Positions 61,326 to 63,529 of a DNA stretch of 63,529 nucleotides are shown here, piece after piece. The stretch comes from Bacteroidaceae bacterium (GTDB taxonomy: Bacteria > Bacteroidota > Bacteroidia > Bacteroidales > Bacteroidaceae): positions 1-63,529 of the forward strand of contig JAKSJD010000012.1 in NCBI GenBank assembly GCA_024398435.1. Reading direction: 5' to 3'. Numbering within the stretch: the stretch's first letter is position 1; every line of letters starts with the position of its first letter. Made by a program: the position numbers and the translations under genes. The notes under the pieces were generated by a model, which was not told where the DNA came from, did no database searches, and worked only from the letters and a program-made list of their open reading frames with translations.

Positions 61326-61442
61326 GATCTGCCCTTTTTTCGTTACCTCTTATCTCCCGATGTTTTGATGCTTTTTGCCATGATTTTGCAAATATATTCG
61401 TTGTTTATTTATATTTTGCACCATACTTTCAAAATATTTCAC

Positions 61443-61450
61443 TATCTTTG
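61443..61450 (+). promoter_or_regulatory. Promoter -7 box of the LRR gene pair
   Basis: TATCTTTG followed by CATCGG lies 39 bp before the start codon at 61490. Confidence 0.65.
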
Positions 61451-61489
61451 CATCGGAATTCAAAACAAAACAAATTAAATTCAAACAAA

Positions 61490-62869
61490 ATGAAAAAATT
61501 ACTGAGTTGTACATTTTTGATGTTATTGTGCGCATGCGCATATGCTTATGATTTCGTCGTAGCTAACGATGACAGTGTGAATATCTATTTCAACAAGGTG
61601 TCGAGCAATACCGTGGCTGTCACTTCAGGTCCTGAACTGTATAAGGGACGTGTGAAAATCCCTGCCTTCGTCATTGAGGAAGTTGATGGGAAAAAAGAGA
61701 GATTTAATGTGACTACTATCGGGGAACAGGCATTCTTCGGCTGTAGGGAACTGACATCGGTGGAACTGCCTATATCGATTGTGACGATTGGCGATTATGC
61801 GTTTGGCGATTGCATCAACCTGAAATCTATCCAGATTCCGGAACTCGTGGTAAACATCAACGAAGGTGCGTTCGTGGGTTGCGACGAATTGACGAATATC
61901 TACATCCTGGCTGCTTTTGCTCCTTCTGCCGTATATTCGGCTTTCAATTCAGTGGACAAGAGCGCATGCAAGGTGTGGGTGCGCGAGGGCTTAAAGAGCG
62001 AATTCAGAGCCGACCCTGTTTGGGATAAGTTTGAAAATATCATTGAATATCCATTTGGCGAATGTGGTCCTATGGCTACATGGACATTGATCGACAGTTG
62101 CCTCACTATCTGGGGCTCGGGCGAAACATACAACTACGATCCTTGCACCACTGCTTCGGGAGAACCTTCGTATCCTTGGTATGAATGGTGGCGCCAAATA
62201 GATAGAATCATAGTAAGCGAAGGCATCACATCGCTGGGTGAAGGTATTTTTATCTGGTGTAAATCTGCCACGAAACTTACGTTGCCTTCTACTTTGACTT
62301 ATATCCACCAGTATGCATTTGCTTACTGCTCACTCCTGCAGGATATTGTCATACCTAATTCCGTAAAAGCGATTGAGGAAGGAGTTTTCTGCAGTGCCAC
62401 AAAGGCAAAATCCATAATCATCCCACCTTCAGTGGAATCAATCGGATACGCAAGTTTCTGGAATTGCCATTCTGCCAAGATGATTTATATCCCTGCATCA
62501 GTGAAGAAAATCGAAAAGGATGCGTTCGTCAGATGCTATGAAGTGGAGAACGTATATGCAAGAGCCAAAACCCCTTGCCAAGCAGCTGACTACTCATTCG
62601 GCGACAGCAACAACGAAGTGTGTGTGCTTCATGTGCCAGAAGGTTCGGAAGAAGCTTACAGAAATGCCGAGGGATGGAATGATTTCAAGAATATCGTCGG
62701 CGACTTGCCTACTGATGAGGATTATGACTATGCTGGCTACTTCACAGGTGGAGGTGGTAACAACAACGACGACGATGACGACGACGCTAAGAAGTATGAC
62801 TTGAACGACGACGGCAATGTCAACGCCACCGACGTGATGATGCTCTACAACTACATCCTCTCACACTAA
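61490..62869 (+). CDS. BspA-like LRR_5 surface protein with one dockerin-like repeat
   Basis: The start at ATG 61490 (MKKLLSCTFLMLLCACAYAY) gives 459 residues; the open frame back to 61244 crosses repeats and the promoter. LRR_5 units occur in two blocks (TTIGEQAFFGCRELTSVELP; KAIEEGVFCSATKAKSIIIP), separated by a spacer domain at about residues 190-240 (WTLIDSCLTIWGSGETYNYD). After an Asp/Asn/Gly-rich linker, the C-terminus is a single EF-hand-like repeat DLNDDGNVNATDVMMLYNYI. This is almost the same repeat as the pair in the metalloprotease at 37318-38988. Confidence 0.9.
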   Translation: MKKLLSCTFLMLLCACAYAYDFVVANDDSVNIYFNKVSSNTVAVTSGPELYKGRVKIPAFVIEEVDGKKERFNVTTIGEQAFFGCRELTSVELPISIVTIGDYAFGDCINLKSIQIPELVVNINEGAFVGCDELTNIYILAAFAPSAVYSAFNSVDKSACKVWVREGLKSEFRADPVWDKFENIIEYPFGECGPMATWTLIDSCLTIWGSGETYNYDPCTTASGEPSYPWYEWWRQIDRIIVSEGITSLGEGIFIWCKSATKLTLPSTLTYIHQYAFAYCSLLQDIVIPNSVKAIEEGVFCSATKAKSIIIPPSVESIGYASFWNCHSAKMIYIPASVKKIEKDAFVRCYEVENVYARAKTPCQAADYSFGDSNNEVCVLHVPEGSEEAYRNAEGWNDFKNIVGDLPTDEDYDYAGYFTGGGGNNNDDDDDDAKKYDLNDDGNVNATDVMMLYNYILSH

Positions 62870-62908
62870 ATCGATATTAAAAAAAAGACAAATAATAATT
62901 CAAACAAA

Positions 62909-63529
62909 ATGAAAAATTTTTTTTCACTTTTCGCAGCGATGTGCTGTATGATGGTGGCAAACGCCCAACAGTTTGTAGTTGACAACGTCAAATACAATGT
63001 AACCTCGACAGAGGATAACACCGTAGAGGTTATTGCTAATGTTTATCAGGGATATTCAGGTCGCATCAAGATTCCTGCTATAGTAGTCAATGAAGGAGTG
63101 ACTTATCATGTAACGAGAATTGGAGACCGGGCATTCTGTGATTGTGAAGATTTGACATCAGTCACCCTCCCGGAAGGTGTGGAAAGTATCGGAGAGGAAG
63201 CATTTGAATGTTGCTACGGCTTGAAATCAATCACGATTCCAAGCACCGTGAAAAGTATTGAGGAGGAAGCATTCTATGATTGTGAATATTTGGCATCAGT
63301 CACCCTTCCAGAAGGTTTGAAAACTATCGGAGAGGAAGCATTTGAATATTGCTACGAGTTGTCATCAGTCACTCTTCCAGAAGATTTGGAGAATATTGGG
63401 GAAGATGCATTCTATGATTGCGAAAGTCTGACATCAATCACCATTCCTAGTAGCGTGACGAGTATTGAAGGTAGTCCGTTCGGCGGTTGTTCGTCATTGG
63501 CCTCCATTAATGTAGCTGAAGGCAACACC
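62909..63529 (+). CDS. BspA-like LRR_5 protein (3' end outside window)
   Basis: ATG 62909 begins MKNFFSLFAAMCCMMVANAQ, a signal peptide, and 207 codons are open to the edge. The mature start (VDNVKYNVTSTEDNTVEVIA, GYSGRIKIPAIVV) parallels that of the gene just upstream. At least six LRR_5 repeats follow (RIGDRAFCDCEDLTSVTLPE, SIGEEAFECCYGLKSITIP). Successive repeats are more similar to each other than in the neighbour, suggesting recent internal duplication. It lies 39 bp after the upstream stop, and both start codons are preceded by TTCAAACAAA. Confidence 0.92.
   Translation, partial: MKNFFSLFAAMCCMMVANAQQFVVDNVKYNVTSTEDNTVEVIANVYQGYSGRIKIPAIVVNEGVTYHVTRIGDRAFCDCEDLTSVTLPEGVESIGEEAFECCYGLKSITIPSTVKSIEEEAFYDCEYLASVTLPEGLKTIGEEAFEYCYELSSVTLPEDLENIGEDAFYDCESLTSITIPSSVTSIEGSPFGGCSSLASINVAEGNT

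Larger units (their letters stand above)
59776..61440. other. Gene-free, repeat-rich zone of about 1.7 kb
   Basis: No gene is supported. Short frames here have no recognisable domains. The left part (59776-60240) is very A/T rich. It is followed by a promoter-hairpin element (60196-60331), a 22-bp array (60356-60443), C/G-rich elements, a mobile-element-like block (60494-60991) and tandem repeats (61112-61260). The zone separates the divergent surface-protein genes. Confidence 0.75.

Overview
The window looks like a chromosomal segment of a Bacteroidales bacterium, most likely Prevotella or a close relative. The evidence is the promoter style (a TAnnTTTG -7 box with a TTTG/TTG -33 box about 19-21 bp upstream), weak or absent Shine-Dalgarno sequences, several families typical of the group (GGGtGRT protein, DUF4836 and DUF3078 proteins, HU-related DNA-binding protein, BspA-like LRR_5 proteins, surface proteins ending in a GxxxxxGKKxxVK-like tail), archaeal-type ProS, and polysaccharide-degrading enzymes. 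I see no tRNA, rRNA, CRISPR array or intact transposase. Nothing indicates a plasmid or prophage.

Layout. 1-2.2 kb: NifU-like Fe-S scaffold and GGGtGRT genes, with a frameshifted four-helix-bundle gene wedged between them. 2.4-7.1 kb: tripartite MacAB-TolC-type exporter (TolC, adaptor, ATPase, permease). 7.2-9.0 kb: RNase P RNA and PRPP synthetase. 9.2-18.3 kb, all minus: a TenI/ThiE-like protein, a PurF-like protein without the glutaminase cysteine, ClpC, a GH43 enzyme, an S37-type peptidase and ProS. 18.5-26 kb, plus: OmpA-like lipoprotein, MtgA, DUF4836 lipoprotein, a small ABC transporter, an AmgK-like kinase fused to a RapZ C-terminal domain, and a MurU-like nucleotidyltransferase. This block reads as a cell-envelope and peptidoglycan-recycling operon. 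26-36 kb: an LRR lipoprotein, then minus-strand TPR protein, deformylase, RuvX and an RND efflux operon. 36.5-42.2 kb, plus: HU-like protein, a secreted M6-type metalloprotease with a dockerin-like tail, a 6S-like RNA, an aromatic-rich secreted protein and an outer-membrane barrel. 42.3-56.3 kb: GH51, GH29 and GH35 enzymes, Bcp peroxiredoxin, cupin, DUF3078 barrel, BASS transporter, UvrB and a LacI regulator. 56.4-63.5 kb: a large GLUG-type surface protein coupled to a 49-residue protein, a 1.7-kb gene-free repeat-rich zone, and two tandem LRR_5 surface proteins, the last running off the window.

The most unusual content is what lies between and inside genes. One group is degenerate heptanucleotide repeats at many gene boundaries; the same kind of repeat also lies inside two genes, one of them as a perfect 4 x 7 bp array that would shift frame if it slipped. 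A second is three separate arrays with the same 22-bp period. A third is a mobile-element-like block with 34-bp inverted ends. The strongest biological candidates are the AmgK-RapZ fusion with its MurU partner, the Cys-less PurF paralogue that keeps its four cluster cysteines, and the heptad-repeat system. All functional calls come from reading translations by eye; no database search was run.
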